64,000 nt of DNA, from assembly GCF_023072615.1 (NCBI RefSeq), contig NZ_JAKNRW010000003.1, positions 186,001-250,000 of the forward strand, written 5' to 3'. The notes beneath the pieces were generated by a model. That model ran no database searches and had not been told where the DNA came from. It worked only from the letters and a program-made list of their open reading frames with translations. The translations under genes and the position numbers were made by a program. Below are positions 8,642 through 17,832 of this stretch, in pieces (position 1 is the first letter of the stretch; the number at the start of each line of letters is the position of its first letter). The stretch comes from Pseudomonas violetae (GTDB taxonomy: Bacteria; Pseudomonadota; Gammaproteobacteria; Pseudomonadales; Pseudomonadaceae).

Positions 8642-9529
8642 ATGCCTTGGCAGAACCTGCTGAAACGTTGTGATCGCGTGCCCGCCAGTCCAGACCCGGC
8701 AGACGGGTTTGCCAATCTGTTGCAGCAACTGGGGAGCGTCACGCCGTTCGAACTGGCGGTTGTCGGCGGACGGTTGATGGCGACGCCCGGGCTGGCGTTT
8801 CTGGTGGGGTATCAGGCCGCGTTGCGCATGCTCTGGCCAAGCGCGCCACTAAGCCTGGGCGCCATGTGTGCGACCGAGCAGCGCAGCCTGCGGGTGGCGG
8901 ACATGCAGACTCGCCTGGGCGATCTACGCCTGAGCGGACGCAAGGATTTCGTTACTGCGGGTAATGCCGCTGAATGGCTACTGGTCGCCGCTCGCAGCGA
9001 GCAGCCCGGCGAAGAGCCTCGCCTGAGCCTGGCGGTGGTGTATCCCGGCGAGCCCGGCGTGCGCCTCGAACCGTTGCCGTCGATCCCGTTGATGCCGGAG
9101 ATCAGCCACTGCCGGCTGTTCCTGGAAGAAGCTCCATGCGAATTACTGGCGGGGGATGGCTGGGACGCTTACGTCAAACCGTTCCGCACTCTGGAAGATA
9201 TCTATGTGCTGAGCGCAATGACGGCGTGGCTGTACGGTATCGGACAGGACAGTGACTGGCCGCAAACTCTGCAGTTGCGTTTGCTGGCTTTGCTCGCCGG
9301 ATGTGCGCAAGTCAGCCGGCAAGCGCCTGACAATCCGGCGGGGCATGTGTTACTGGGTGGTTTGTTCGCCCAGTTCGACGGACTCAAAGGCGAGATTGAT
9401 CTGGCGCTGGCGGAGGGGCCGCAGCATTGGGCGGCGATGTGGCAGCGCGATCAAACGGTGATGGGGCTGGCGGCGGTGGCGCGGGGCAAACGGTTGGCGA
9501 AGGCGTTGGCAGGATTTGCATTGGATTGA
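8642..9529 (+). CDS. Acyl-CoA dehydrogenase-like protein
   Basis: 295 residues from the ATG at 8642, chosen because GAGGAG stands six bases upstream; the ATG at 8618 has no such site. The middle region resembles the beta-barrel domain of acyl-CoA dehydrogenases (ATEQRSLRVADMQTRLGDLRL followed by SGRKDFVTAGNAAEWLLVAAR, residues about 77-115), and the C-terminal third is helical. It is shorter than genuine family members (about 380), and the N-terminal helical domain is reduced. Enzyme activity is therefore uncertain. It stands alone between the ols genes and a serine hydrolase. Confidence 0.72.
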   Translation: MPWQNLLKRCDRVPASPDPADGFANLLQQLGSVTPFELAVVGGRLMATPGLAFLVGYQAALRMLWPSAPLSLGAMCATEQRSLRVADMQTRLGDLRLSGRKDFVTAGNAAEWLLVAARSEQPGEEPRLSLAVVYPGEPGVRLEPLPSIPLMPEISHCRLFLEEAPCELLAGDGWDAYVKPFRTLEDIYVLSAMTAWLYGIGQDSDWPQTLQLRLLALLAGCAQVSRQAPDNPAGHVLLGGLFAQFDGLKGEIDLALAEGPQHWAAMWQRDQTVMGLAAVARGKRLAKALAGFALD

Positions 9530-9614
9530 GTGGCCCCGTTTCGATTTACGCATACTCCAAAACTGTCATCAACCTTGGCTAGGCTCACCAGGTGCAACCC
9601 TCCGAGCCCCCGCC

Positions 9615-10709
9615 ATGCCCAAAGGCTTGTTCTTCTGTTTCATGCTCCTGCTCAGCTTTACGGCTCACGCCGACAACTGGCCGGCGGAGCATTGGTCAAC
9701 TGGTCCGGTCATTTCGGGTCCGACGCTCCAGACGCTGGAGGCTTACGCCTTTGCATCGAGAGACGACACCACCCGAGCAGGCATCCGCACCGATGCCTTG
9801 CTGGTGATCCGCGATGGTCAACTGATCTACGAGCGCTACAGCGCGCCGACCACTGCCGACACCCCGCACCTGACCTGGTCGATCAGCAAGAGCCTCATGG
9901 CGGCGGTCCTGGGTGTGGCTTATGGCGAAGGTTTGTTCAGGCTTTCGGACCCGGTGCTGAAATTCTATCCGGCGCTGGGAAAATATCCGGCAATAACCAT
10001 GGCCGACCTGCTGCACTGGGCCTCCGGTCTCGACTGGCAGGAAGATTACGAGTACGCCCCGCTGAAGTCCTCCGTAGTCGCGATGCTATATACCCGCGGC
10101 CACTTGGACATGGCCGCGTTCACTGCCGCCCATGACGCGTACGCCGAGCCAGGCCAAGTGTTTCGTTATTCCAGTGGCGACAGCAATCTGCTGTCTGCTG
10201 CGTTGAGAGGCATCGTCGGGCCGGCGCGTTATGCGGATTATCCATGGACAGCCTTGTTCGAACCGCTGGGCATTCACCACGCGACCTGGGAGACCGATGC
10301 CAGTGGTACGTTTGTCGCGTCTTCCTACGCCTACCTCACCGCCCGCGACCTGGCACGAATCGGCCTGTTGATGGCGCGCGACGGACGCTGGGGCGATCGG
10401 CAATTGCTGCCCAAGGACTGGGTTGCTTTCAATCGTGAGCCTTTCACGCACTACAAGGCGAATCAGGACGTCACTGTCCCGGGCGGGCATTGGTGGCTAA
10501 ACCGCGCCGTCGATGGAGCCGCTTCACCCTGGCCTGATGCGCCTGCCGATACCTTCGCGGCACTGGGCCATTGGGGCCAGGCAATGTACGTGATCCCCAG
10601 CGAGCACCTGGTGATTGTGCGCTACGGTGATGATCGCGATGGCCGCTATAACCACAACACATTGCTCAAACTTGTGCGCCAGGCAGTCGCCGGGCAGGTG
10701 CAGCCATGA
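9615..10709 (+). CDS. Secreted serine hydrolase, class C beta-lactamase/NylB-like fold
   Basis: 364 residues. A Sec signal peptide (cleavage likely after SFTAHA, residue 19) indicates a periplasmic enzyme. The penicillin-binding/beta-lactamase fold is shown by SxxK in WSISKS (Ser89-Lys92), the YSSGDSN region near 185-191 and a C-terminal GHWGQAMYV motif before the last strand. These features are closest to the 6-aminohexanoate-dimer hydrolase/esterase branch (PF00144) rather than to true AmpC. It probably hydrolyses an ester or amide; substrate unknown. Its stop overlaps the start of the following small gene (ATGA), so the two are co-translated. Confidence 0.85.
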   Translation: MPKGLFFCFMLLLSFTAHADNWPAEHWSTGPVISGPTLQTLEAYAFASRDDTTRAGIRTDALLVIRDGQLIYERYSAPTTADTPHLTWSISKSLMAAVLGVAYGEGLFRLSDPVLKFYPALGKYPAITMADLLHWASGLDWQEDYEYAPLKSSVVAMLYTRGHLDMAAFTAAHDAYAEPGQVFRYSSGDSNLLSAALRGIVGPARYADYPWTALFEPLGIHHATWETDASGTFVASSYAYLTARDLARIGLLMARDGRWGDRQLLPKDWVAFNREPFTHYKANQDVTVPGGHWWLNRAVDGAASPWPDAPADTFAALGHWGQAMYVIPSEHLVIVRYGDDRDGRYNHNTLLKLVRQAVAGQVQP

Positions 10710-11035
10710 CCCGCCGCAACTTTGTTCGGCGCCGGCCTCTCACGACGCTTTGGTTGATGGTGCTGCTCGCCCTGCTTGGCTGGATCTGGCAGGAGCGCGT
10801 TGCACTGTGGTCTTTTGCGGACATCATCAGCGCCTACACGGCGAAGGAGTATTGCTCGTGCCGGTACGTGATGAACAACCCCGCCGAGTACTGCCACAGC
10901 TATGTGAAGCAGTGGCTACCCACCACCTATTTTGCTGATGACTCCGCCAGCAAGCTTATTACCGTCAGCGGCATGGGCCGCAGTAGCCGCGCGCAATGGC
11001 TCGGCAAACACCAGGGCTGTCGCCTGATTCCTTGA
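10706..11035 (+). CDS. Small membrane-anchored cysteine-containing protein
   Basis: 109 residues, overlapping the preceding hydrolase gene by four bases. After an Arg-rich start there is one membrane helix (LTTLWLMVLLALLGWIW, about residues 12-28), so the rest probably faces the periplasm. That part contains CSC (about 50-52) and two further cysteines (CHS and a C-terminal GCR), which could form disulfides. I do not recognise the family; proteins like this follow serine hydrolases in other Pseudomonas, suggesting a linked role. Confidence 0.75.
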   Translation: MTRRNFVRRRPLTTLWLMVLLALLGWIWQERVALWSFADIISAYTAKEYCSCRYVMNNPAEYCHSYVKQWLPTTYFADDSASKLITVSGMGRSSRAQWLGKHQGCRLIP

Positions 11036-11061
11036 AGACTGCACCTGCTGCTGGCGAAGCC

Positions 11062-11155
11062 CTGTGGGAGCGGTCTTGCCCCGCGAAGGGGCGCCACATT
11101 CCATATCTGTGTCAATTGACCCACCGCTATTGCGGACAAGACCGCTCCCACAGGG
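11062..11155. repeat. REP-like inverted repeat pair
   Basis: CTGTGGGAGCGGTCTTG at the left and its exact reverse complement at the right enclose about 60 bases. The family is the same GTGGGAG-type REP as at 6819, with a different inner core. It fills most of the gap between the small membrane protein and the YceI gene. Confidence 0.85.
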
Positions 11156-11263
11156 GACCCATGCAGCGCAGATCCCCTGTGATGTGAGCCTGCCGCCTGG
11201 CTGTATGCAATTGGTTCAGGGGCGGTTAATGTTCGCTCAAGTTTATCTGCCCCACGAGTCTTT

Positions 11264-11854
11264 ATGTTCAAACGGCCCCTTTGCAAAACCTTCGTTTTCC
11301 TGCTGCTGGTCGGTGCTACTGCGTCGGCCCAGGCCAACTGGTACCTCGATGGCGAGTCCTCGCGGCTGTCGTTCATCAGCACTAAAAACGCCAATATTTC
11401 CGAAGTACAGCGCTTCCTGGTGTTGCACGGCAAGGTCAGTCCCAAGGGCCTGGCCGAGGTGGAAGTCGAGCTGGAATCAGTGAACAGCGGCATCCCCCTG
11501 CGCGATGAGCGCATGCGCAAGGAGCTGTTTGAGATCCAGACCTTCCCTGAAGCCCTGATCAGCGCGCAGATCGACTTGCGCCCGATCAACGACCTTGCCC
11601 CAGGTGCGCAACTGGAATTGCGCTTGCCGGTGACCGTCAACCTGCACGGCAAGATGCACGACTACAACGCCGAGCTGTTGGCGACTCGGCTCGATGATCG
11701 GCGCTTCCAAGTAGTGACCCTCGAGCCGCTGATCATCAATGCCGCAGACTTCGACCTGGCGCCTGGCCTTGAAAGCTTGCGCAAGGTGGCCGGTTTGTCG
11801 GCCATCAGCCTGTCGGTGCCGGTGGGTGCGGTACTGATCTTCACGGCGCGCTGA
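11264..11854 (+). CDS. YceI-family periplasmic protein
   Basis: 196 residues. A signal peptide (cleavage likely after SAQA near residue 24) is followed by the YceI lipocalin-like opening NWYLDGESSRLSFISTKN and the family segments NSGIPLRDERMRKELFEIQTFPEA and LRLPVTVNLHGK. YceI proteins bind isoprenoid or other lipophilic molecules in a beta-barrel; several are periplasmic and stress- or base-inducible. It is followed five bases later by a phospholipase D-type enzyme, so the pair may act on membrane lipids. Ligand unknown. Confidence 0.92.
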   Translation: MFKRPLCKTFVFLLLVGATASAQANWYLDGESSRLSFISTKNANISEVQRFLVLHGKVSPKGLAEVEVELESVNSGIPLRDERMRKELFEIQTFPEALISAQIDLRPINDLAPGAQLELRLPVTVNLHGKMHDYNAELLATRLDDRRFQVVTLEPLIINAADFDLAPGLESLRKVAGLSAISLSVPVGAVLIFTAR

Positions 11855-11859
11855 TCGCC

Positions 11860-13017
11860 ATGGCCGGTGCGATCTTTCCCTGGCGTGAAGGCAACAGCTT
11901 CGAGCTGCTGATCGATGGTCCGCAGTTCTTCCCGCGAATGCTGGTGGCAATTGCCCGCGCCGAAGAACAGGTCGGACTGGAACTTTACCTGGTGGAGGCG
12001 GGCGCCTGCGCGGAGGCCTTGGTGCAGGCGTTGACCCAGGCCTCCGAGCGCGGGGTGCGTGTGCGCTGCCTGTTCGATGACTACGGTAGCCTCGCTTTTA
12101 CCCGCGCCCTGCGTCAGCGTCTGATGTCCTCAGGCGTTGAGTTGCGCTTTTATAACCGCTTGAGTTGGCGGCGCTGGGTGAGCAACTTCTATCGCGACCA
12201 CCGCAAGCTGCTATTGGTCGACCAGAGACTGGCGGTGGTCGGCGGCATGGGCGTCACCGATGAGTTCTGGAACCCGGGCGAGGACGTCAGCGAGTGGCAC
12301 GAGGTGATGGTGGAGATTTCCGGTCCCCTGGTGGTCGACTGGCAGTTGCTGTTCGACCGACAATGGATCGCCAACCGGTATCGCCGCGCCTGGAAACCCG
12401 CCGCGCATTTCGGCTTGCCGCGCCTGCCGCGAGTGCCTTCCACGGGAGAAGGCATGGGGCGGGTGGCGTACGCGGACGCCCGCCAGCACCGCGACATTCT
12501 GCAATCGCTGATCCGCGCGCTGAACAGCGGGCAGAAACGCATCTGGCTTGCCACTCCCTATTTCCTGCCGACCTGGAAAGTCCGTCGCTCACTGCGTCGT
12601 GCCGCCTCGCGAGGGATCGATGTGCGGCTGCTGCTGACCGGCCCGCGCACCGATCACCCGTCGGTACGGTACGCCGGGCATCGTTATTACCCCAGGTTGC
12701 TCAAGTCCGGAGTGAAGATCTTCGAGTACCGGCCGTGTTTCCTGCACTTGAAAATGGTCGTCGTTGATGAATGGGTAAGCATCGGCTCGTGTAATTTCGA
12801 CCACTGGAATTTGCGGTTCAACCTGGAAGCCAACCTTGAAGCCCTGGACCCCGGGTTGACCCGAGCCGTGGTTGCCAGTTTCGAGAAGGATTTTGCCTTG
12901 AGCCAGGAAATTAGCCTGGAGGCCTGGCAGCGCAGGCCACTGTGGCGGCGGGTGAAGCAGCGGGTTTGGGGATGGGTGGATCGGTTGGTGGTGAATCTGT
13001 TGGATCGCAGAGGGTAG
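11860..13017 (+). CDS. Phospholipase D superfamily, ClsB-like cardiolipin synthase
   Basis: 385 residues with two HKD catalytic motifs: DHRKLLLVD (His114, Lys116, Asp121), followed by a GG turn, and HLKMVVVDEWVSIGSCNFD near residue 297-315. This duplicated arrangement without N-terminal membrane helices matches ClsB (YbhO), which makes cardiolipin from phosphatidylglycerol and phosphatidylethanolamine. The C-terminus is basic and probably membrane-peripheral. It starts five bases after the YceI gene and is likely co-transcribed with it. Confidence 0.88.
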   Translation: MAGAIFPWREGNSFELLIDGPQFFPRMLVAIARAEEQVGLELYLVEAGACAEALVQALTQASERGVRVRCLFDDYGSLAFTRALRQRLMSSGVELRFYNRLSWRRWVSNFYRDHRKLLLVDQRLAVVGGMGVTDEFWNPGEDVSEWHEVMVEISGPLVVDWQLLFDRQWIANRYRRAWKPAAHFGLPRLPRVPSTGEGMGRVAYADARQHRDILQSLIRALNSGQKRIWLATPYFLPTWKVRRSLRRAASRGIDVRLLLTGPRTDHPSVRYAGHRYYPRLLKSGVKIFEYRPCFLHLKMVVVDEWVSIGSCNFDHWNLRFNLEANLEALDPGLTRAVVASFEKDFALSQEISLEAWQRRPLWRRVKQRVWGWVDRLVVNLLDRRG

Positions 13018-13026
13018 TTTTTTTAG

Positions 13027-13120
13027 ATCAAAAGATCGTCCGAACGCGGGCCGAGCCTTCGGCAGCTCCTACGGGTGTACACAAAAATGTGTAGGCGCTG
13101 CTGAAGGCTGCGATCTTTTG
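13027..13120. repeat. Inverted repeat of the AAAAGATCG / CGATCTTTT class
   Basis: CAAAAGATCG...GCCTTCGGCAGCTCCTAC at the left pairs with GTAGGCGCTGCTGAAGGC...CGATCTTTTG at the right. This is a second, distinct REP class common in fluorescent pseudomonads. It lies between the convergent ClsB-like and bglX genes and might also serve as a bidirectional terminator. Confidence 0.75.
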
Positions 13121-13133
13121 CTTCTTGCCAGGG

Positions 13134-15425
13134 TTACAGCAGTTCAAAACTCTGTTGCGTCACATCCTGGGAGTCCAGGCCGATCTGCACGTTGAACGTG
13201 CCAGGTTCGGCCACATACTTGAGTTGGGTGTTAAAGAACTTCAGGTCATCCTCGGTGATGGTGAAGTGCACGACTTTTTGTTCGCCGGCCTTGAGCATGA
13301 TTTTCTGGAAGTTCTTCAGCTCCTTCACTGGCCGGATCATCGAGCCGGTCACGTCCTGGATGTACAGCTGCACCACGGTCTCGCCATCACGCTTGCCAGT
13401 GTTTTTCAGCATGACACTGGCATCCAGCTTGCCGGTCTTGTTCAGCGTGGTCGATGACAACGCCATGTCGCTCAGGCTGAAATCTGTGTAGCTCAAGCCA
13501 AAACCGAATGGAAACAGAGGGCCGGTGGTGTCGTCGAAGTACTGTGAGGTGTAGTTGCCGGGCTTGCCTGGGGTGAATGGCCGGCCAATGCTCAGGTGGT
13601 TGTAGTAAGTCGGAATCTGGCCTACCGAACGCACGAAGGTCAGGGGCAGCTTGCCCGACGGGTTGTAGTCGCCGAACAGCACGTCGGCGATGGCATTGCC
13701 ACCTTCGGTGCCGCTGAACCAGGTTTCCAGAATCGCATCGGCCTGCTCCTTTTCTTCCAGGATCGACAGCGGACGGCCGTTCATCAGCACCAGTACCAAT
13801 GGCTTGCCAGTGGCTTTGAGGGCCTTGATCAGCTCGCGCTGGCTGGCGGGGATGTTCAGGTCCGTGCGGCTGGAAGATTCGTGGGACATGCCGCGCGATT
13901 CGCCCACCGCCGCCACCACTACATCGGCATCCTTGGCCGCTTTGACGGCTTCGTCGATCAACACTTGGGCAGAGCGCGGATCATCCACCACTTCTGGTGC
14001 GTCGAAGTTGAGGAAGTTCAGGTAATCCAGGACCTTCTTGTCGTTGGTGATGTTGGCACCACGGGCGTAGATCAGGGTCGACTTGTCGGCCATGGCCGCG
14101 TTCATACCGTCGAACAGGGTCACCGATTGCGCGGGTTTACCGGCGGCCGCCCAACTACCCATCATGTCAATCGGCGCCTTGGCCAAAGGACCGACCAGGG
14201 CGACCTTCGAGGTTTTCTTCAGTGGCAGGGTCTCGTTCTGGTTTTTCAGCAGCACCAGGCTGCGACGCGCCACATCACGGGCTTCGGCACGGTGCAGGCG
14301 GCTCTCGGCGTAGGTGTCGGTTGGGTCGTCCTCAGCCTTGCCGATGCGCAGGTAAGGGTCCTTGAACAGGCCCATGTCGTACTTGGCGTCGAGCACTGCC
14401 CGCACGGCGTTGTCGATGTCGCTCTGCTCGATCTCGCCAGCCTTCAGCAGCCCCGGCAGTTCCTTGCCGTAGAGGGTGTCATTCATGCTCATGTGGATGC
14501 CGGCCTTGATCGCCAGCTTCGCCGCTTCACGGCCATCGCGAGCAACGCCGTGCTTGATCAGCTCGAAAATCGCCCCGTGGTCGCTGACTGCCAGGCCTTT
14601 GAAGCCCCAGTCCTTGCGCAGCAGGTCATTCATCAGCCAGGTGTTGGCGGTGGCCGGCACGCCATTGATCGAGTTCAACGCCACCATGACCCCGCCAGCG
14701 CCGGCGTCGATCGCTGCGCGGTACGGCGGCAGGTAGTCCTGGTACATCTTGACCGGGCTCATGTCGACGACGTTGTAGTCGCGACCGCCCTCTACCGCGC
14801 CATACAAGGCAAAGTGCTTGACGCTGGCCATGATGCTGTCGGCCGCATTCGCGCCGGCTCCCTGGAACGCCTTGACCATGACCCCGGCGATGCGCGACAC
14901 CAGATAGGTGTCTTCGCCGAAGCCTTCGGAAGTGCGGCCCCAGCGCGGGTCGCGGGAGATGTCGACCATCGGCGCGAAGGTGATGTCGAGGCTGTCTGCG
15001 GCGGCCTCTTTGGCGGCAATGCGCCCGGACAGGCCGATGGCGTCCATGTCCCAGCTCGACGCCAGGGCCAGCGGAATCGGAAAAATCGTACGGTGGCCGT
15101 GGATCACGTCATAGGCGAAGAACATCGGGATCTTTAACCGGCTGCGCATCGCCGCGTCCTGCATTGGACGGTTTTCCGGGCGGGTGATCGAGTTGAACGT
15201 GCCGCCGATGTTGCCGGCTGCAATTTCCTTGCGGATCAACTCGCGGGGCATTTCCGGGCCGATACTGATCAGGCGCAGTTGGCCGATTTTTTCATCGAGG
15301 GTCATCTGCTTCATCAGATTACTGATGAAGGCATCCTTGTTTTCCAGGGGTGCGGGCGTCGTGGCGGCCAGTACGTTATGACTGGCCAGGCTGACGAACA
15401 GGCCCAGCAAACACAGCTTCTTCAT
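13134..15425 (-). CDS. bglX: Periplasmic beta-glucosidase BglX (GH3)
   Basis: 763 residues with a clear Sec signal peptide (cleavage after SHNVLA, residue 20). The GH3 TIM barrel has the substrate-binding DISRDPRWGR-GEGFGED block, KHFALYGA and the nucleophile Asp282 in GLAVSDHGA. The second alpha/beta sandwich domain and a C-terminal fibronectin III-like domain (about 660-763, beginning near SYTDFSLS) complete the BglX layout. It hydrolyses beta-glucosides and short beta-glucans in the periplasm. Single-gene unit, transcribed convergently with the upstream ClsB-like gene and divergently from the LemA gene. Confidence 0.95.
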   Translation of the reverse strand: MKKLCLLGLFVSLASHNVLAATTPAPLENKDAFISNLMKQMTLDEKIGQLRLISIGPEMPRELIRKEIAAGNIGGTFNSITRPENRPMQDAAMRSRLKIPMFFAYDVIHGHRTIFPIPLALASSWDMDAIGLSGRIAAKEAAADSLDITFAPMVDISRDPRWGRTSEGFGEDTYLVSRIAGVMVKAFQGAGANAADSIMASVKHFALYGAVEGGRDYNVVDMSPVKMYQDYLPPYRAAIDAGAGGVMVALNSINGVPATANTWLMNDLLRKDWGFKGLAVSDHGAIFELIKHGVARDGREAAKLAIKAGIHMSMNDTLYGKELPGLLKAGEIEQSDIDNAVRAVLDAKYDMGLFKDPYLRIGKAEDDPTDTYAESRLHRAEARDVARRSLVLLKNQNETLPLKKTSKVALVGPLAKAPIDMMGSWAAAGKPAQSVTLFDGMNAAMADKSTLIYARGANITNDKKVLDYLNFLNFDAPEVVDDPRSAQVLIDEAVKAAKDADVVVAAVGESRGMSHESSSRTDLNIPASQRELIKALKATGKPLVLVLMNGRPLSILEEKEQADAILETWFSGTEGGNAIADVLFGDYNPSGKLPLTFVRSVGQIPTYYNHLSIGRPFTPGKPGNYTSQYFDDTTGPLFPFGFGLSYTDFSLSDMALSSTTLNKTGKLDASVMLKNTGKRDGETVVQLYIQDVTGSMIRPVKELKNFQKIMLKAGEQKVVHFTITEDDLKFFNTQLKYVAEPGTFNVQIGLDSQDVTQQSFELL

Positions 15426-15662
15426 GAATTGTTTTCTCGAAAGCCTGAGCCGCGGTGACTTCGCGCCGGTCAGCCAAAATTGAGGGAGCGACTATTGTTG
15501 TTCAAGTAAATGCAGCAAACTTCTGAACTGTTTTAATCCTGGAGCATCTTTTAGCCCATCGGCAGGATGCAATCCAGTGGCGGCGCCGATTATGCCCCAA
15601 GAGCCGTGTTCAAAGTTCGCAGGTTGTTTTTTCAACGGAATGTGCAAGGGAGCGTCAAGCAG

Positions 15663-16271
15663 ATGAACGTAAGACACCACTATCGGTCGAGCCTGCAGGT
15701 GGCCGCCTTGATGTTGCTGACCACGCTGTTGGCCGGCTGCGGCATCAATAATATTCCAACCCTCGACGAACAGGCCAAGGCAACCTGGGGTCAGGTGCAG
15801 AACCAGTACCAACGCCGTGCCGACCTTATCCCCAACCTGGTGGAAACGGTCAAGGGCTACGCCAAACATGAGGAAGAAACCCTCACGGCAGTCATCGAAG
15901 CCAGGGCCAAGGCGACTTCGATCCAGGTCGATGCCAGCACCCTCGACAACCCGCAAAAGCTCAAGCAGTTCCAGCAGGCCCAGGATCAGTTGACCGGTGC
16001 GCTCAGTCGTCTGATGGTGGTGTCCGAGCGTTATCCGGACCTCAAGGCCAACCAGAATTTCCTCGCGCTGCAGTCGCAACTCGAAGGCACCGAAAACCGG
16101 ATCGCCGTCGCGCGTCGGGATTTCATCCTGGCGGTGCAAAAATACAACACCGAGATCCGCACTTTCCCTGGGCGCCTCTGGCACAGTGTGATGTACAGCG
16201 ATCTGCCTGTGCGTGAAACCTTCGAGGCGACCAGCCCCGATGCCGATAAAGCCCCTCAAGTGAAGTTCTGA
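15663..16271 (+). CDS. LemA-family lipoprotein
   Basis: 202 residues from the ATG at 15663, preceded by AAGGGAG; an upstream in-frame ATG at 15567 would bury the signal sequence. The signal ends in a lipobox LLAG-C, so an acylated, envelope-anchored protein is expected. The LemA core is obvious: WGQVQNQYQRRADLIPNLVETVKGYA and the helical bundle with GTENRIAVARRDF, then YNTEIRTFPG. LemA proteins have an N-out topology; their function is not established. It heads a cassette with two TPM-domain genes, a conserved association. Confidence 0.93.
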   Translation: MNVRHHYRSSLQVAALMLLTTLLAGCGINNIPTLDEQAKATWGQVQNQYQRRADLIPNLVETVKGYAKHEEETLTAVIEARAKATSIQVDASTLDNPQKLKQFQQAQDQLTGALSRLMVVSERYPDLKANQNFLALQSQLEGTENRIAVARRDFILAVQKYNTEIRTFPGRLWHSVMYSDLPVRETFEATSPDADKAPQVKF

Positions 16272-16302
16272 TCGGGCTGCATTACCACGGATGAGGTTGC
16301 CA

Positions 16303-17055
16303 ATGCGCGTGTTGAGAGTGGGTCTGGTGCTGCTGCTTTGGGTTTTTGCCGTGGCGGCCCAGGCCGAGTTGAAGTTTCCCCAACTGACCGGGCGGGTGGT
16401 TGATAACGCCCAGATGATCGAGCCCGCGGTTCGCGAGCAACTGGCCCAGCAGCTCCAGGCCCACGAAAAAGCCACCGGTGAACAGCTGGTAGTGGTCACC
16501 GTGGCGGATTTGCAGGGCACGGACATTGCCGACTTCGGCTATCAACTGGGTCGGTATTGGGGCATCGGCCAGAAGGACAAGAACAACGGCGCGCTACTGA
16601 TCGTGGCCCGGGATGATCGACGGTTGCGGATCGAAGTCGGCTACGGGCTGGAAGATCGCCTAACCGATGCGCAGAGTTCGGTGATTATCAATCAGGTGAT
16701 CACGCCATCGTTCAAGACCGGCAATTTCACCAAGGGCATCAGCGACGGTGTTGCAGCCATGCTGGTGGTGCTGGGCGGCAATCCGCTGGACGAGCCGTCC
16801 ACGGTCTACGAGCCTCGCGCGGATCAGGGCGCCGATTTCCTGTCTCGGCATCCCGGTGTGTTCGTCTTCCTCGTCATGTTGTTCATCCTGACCGTGTTCG
16901 TCTGCCAGATGCTCGGCATTCTGCCCAGTGGCGGCGGTGGGCGAGGCGGTTCGGGCGGCGGTTTTGGCGGTGGCGGATTCGGTGGCGGTGGCGGCGGTGG
17001 CTTCAGTGGTGGTGGGGGCAGTTTCGGGGGCGGTGGTTCGTCGGGCGGCTGGTGA
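16303..17055 (+). CDS. TPM-domain membrane protein with Gly-rich tail (YgcG type)
   Basis: 250 residues if started at 16303, where GAGG lies seven bases upstream; the ATG at 16291 is the alternative. A signal peptide ending AAQA precedes the TPM domain (LTGRVVDNAQMIEPAVREQL to about residue 165, including NNGALLIVARDDRRLRIEVGYGLE). A membrane helix follows (VFVFLVMLFILTVFVC, about 183-200) and the tail is almost pure Gly/Ser/Phe. TPM domains in other proteins bind calcium or have phosphatase activity; the role here is unproven. Encoded between LemA and a second TPM protein. Confidence 0.9.
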   Translation: MRVLRVGLVLLLWVFAVAAQAELKFPQLTGRVVDNAQMIEPAVREQLAQQLQAHEKATGEQLVVVTVADLQGTDIADFGYQLGRYWGIGQKDKNNGALLIVARDDRRLRIEVGYGLEDRLTDAQSSVIINQVITPSFKTGNFTKGISDGVAAMLVVLGGNPLDEPSTVYEPRADQGADFLSRHPGVFVFLVMLFILTVFVCQMLGILPSGGGGRGGSGGGFGGGGFGGGGGGGFSGGGGSFGGGGSSGGW

Positions 17056-17083
17056 TGACAATAAGTGAGCGAGCGTTTCTGAT

Positions 17084-17701
17084 ATGGCACTACTGAATGA
17101 ACACGAACAGCGCAAGGTCGCCGAAGCGATCGCCCGGGTGGAGCGCGATACCGACGCCGAACTGGTCACCGTGCTCGCCGCTCGTGCTGACGACTACGCC
17201 TACATTCCACTGCTGTGGGCCAGCTTGTTGGCGCTGGTGGTGCCGGGTGTCATGCATTACCTGACCGGCTGGCTGACCCTGCACAGCCTGTTGCTGGTGC
17301 AATGGGCCAGTTTTGTCGTGCTGTGCCTGTTGTTTCGCATCCCGCGCATCACCACCCACCTGATCCCGCGATCGGTGCGGCACTGGCGCGCATCGAACCT
17401 GGCGCGCCGGCAGTTTCTCGAGCAAAACCTGCACCACACGGTGGGCAGCACCGGCATGCTGATTTTCGTCTGCGAAGCCGAGCGCTATGTGGAAATCCTG
17501 GTGGACGAAGGGATCTCCAGTCGCCTGGACGACAAGAATTGGGAGGCGATTGTCTCGGCGTTTACCCGGCAGGTGAAACTGGGGCAGACATTGCAGGGGT
17601 TTGTGACCTGCATCGAAGCCTGTGGCGAATTGCTCAAGGTGCATGTACCGGTTACCCATGCCAGGAACGAGTTGCCCAATCGCCTGGTGGTATTGGGTTA
17701 G
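17084..17701 (+). CDS. TPM-domain membrane protein, second copy
   Basis: 205 residues without a signal peptide. It begins with an amphipathic TPM-like segment (VAEAIARVERDTDAELVTVLAARADDYAYIP), which is interrupted by two membrane helices (about residues 42-62 and 66-85) and continues with STGMLIFVCEAERYVEILVDEGISSRLD. This is the usual third member of LemA-TPM-TPM cassettes. Its cytoplasmic or periplasmic disposition is unclear. No strong ribosome site precedes the ATG, so translation may depend on the upstream gene 28 bases away. Confidence 0.88.
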   Translation: MALLNEHEQRKVAEAIARVERDTDAELVTVLAARADDYAYIPLLWASLLALVVPGVMHYLTGWLTLHSLLLVQWASFVVLCLLFRIPRITTHLIPRSVRHWRASNLARRQFLEQNLHHTVGSTGMLIFVCEAERYVEILVDEGISSRLDDKNWEAIVSAFTRQVKLGQTLQGFVTCIEACGELLKVHVPVTHARNELPNRLVVLG

Positions 17702-17832
17702 ATTTTTCCCTTGATTGTGTGACGCGGCGCTACAAGCGCTGCGCATTGTTCGGATTCCGGCTTGTCTTCAACATCTCTCTCCAATAGCGAACGCCCGGTA
17801 TCGGGTGTTCTGACCAGGAGGGAGTTCTTGTC

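Noticed and set aside
13596..15137. 513-codon plus-strand frame inside bglX
   Set aside because: Antisense of a highly conserved GH3 enzyme; high G+C makes such open frames common. Composition is His/Val/Gln-rich without domain signals.
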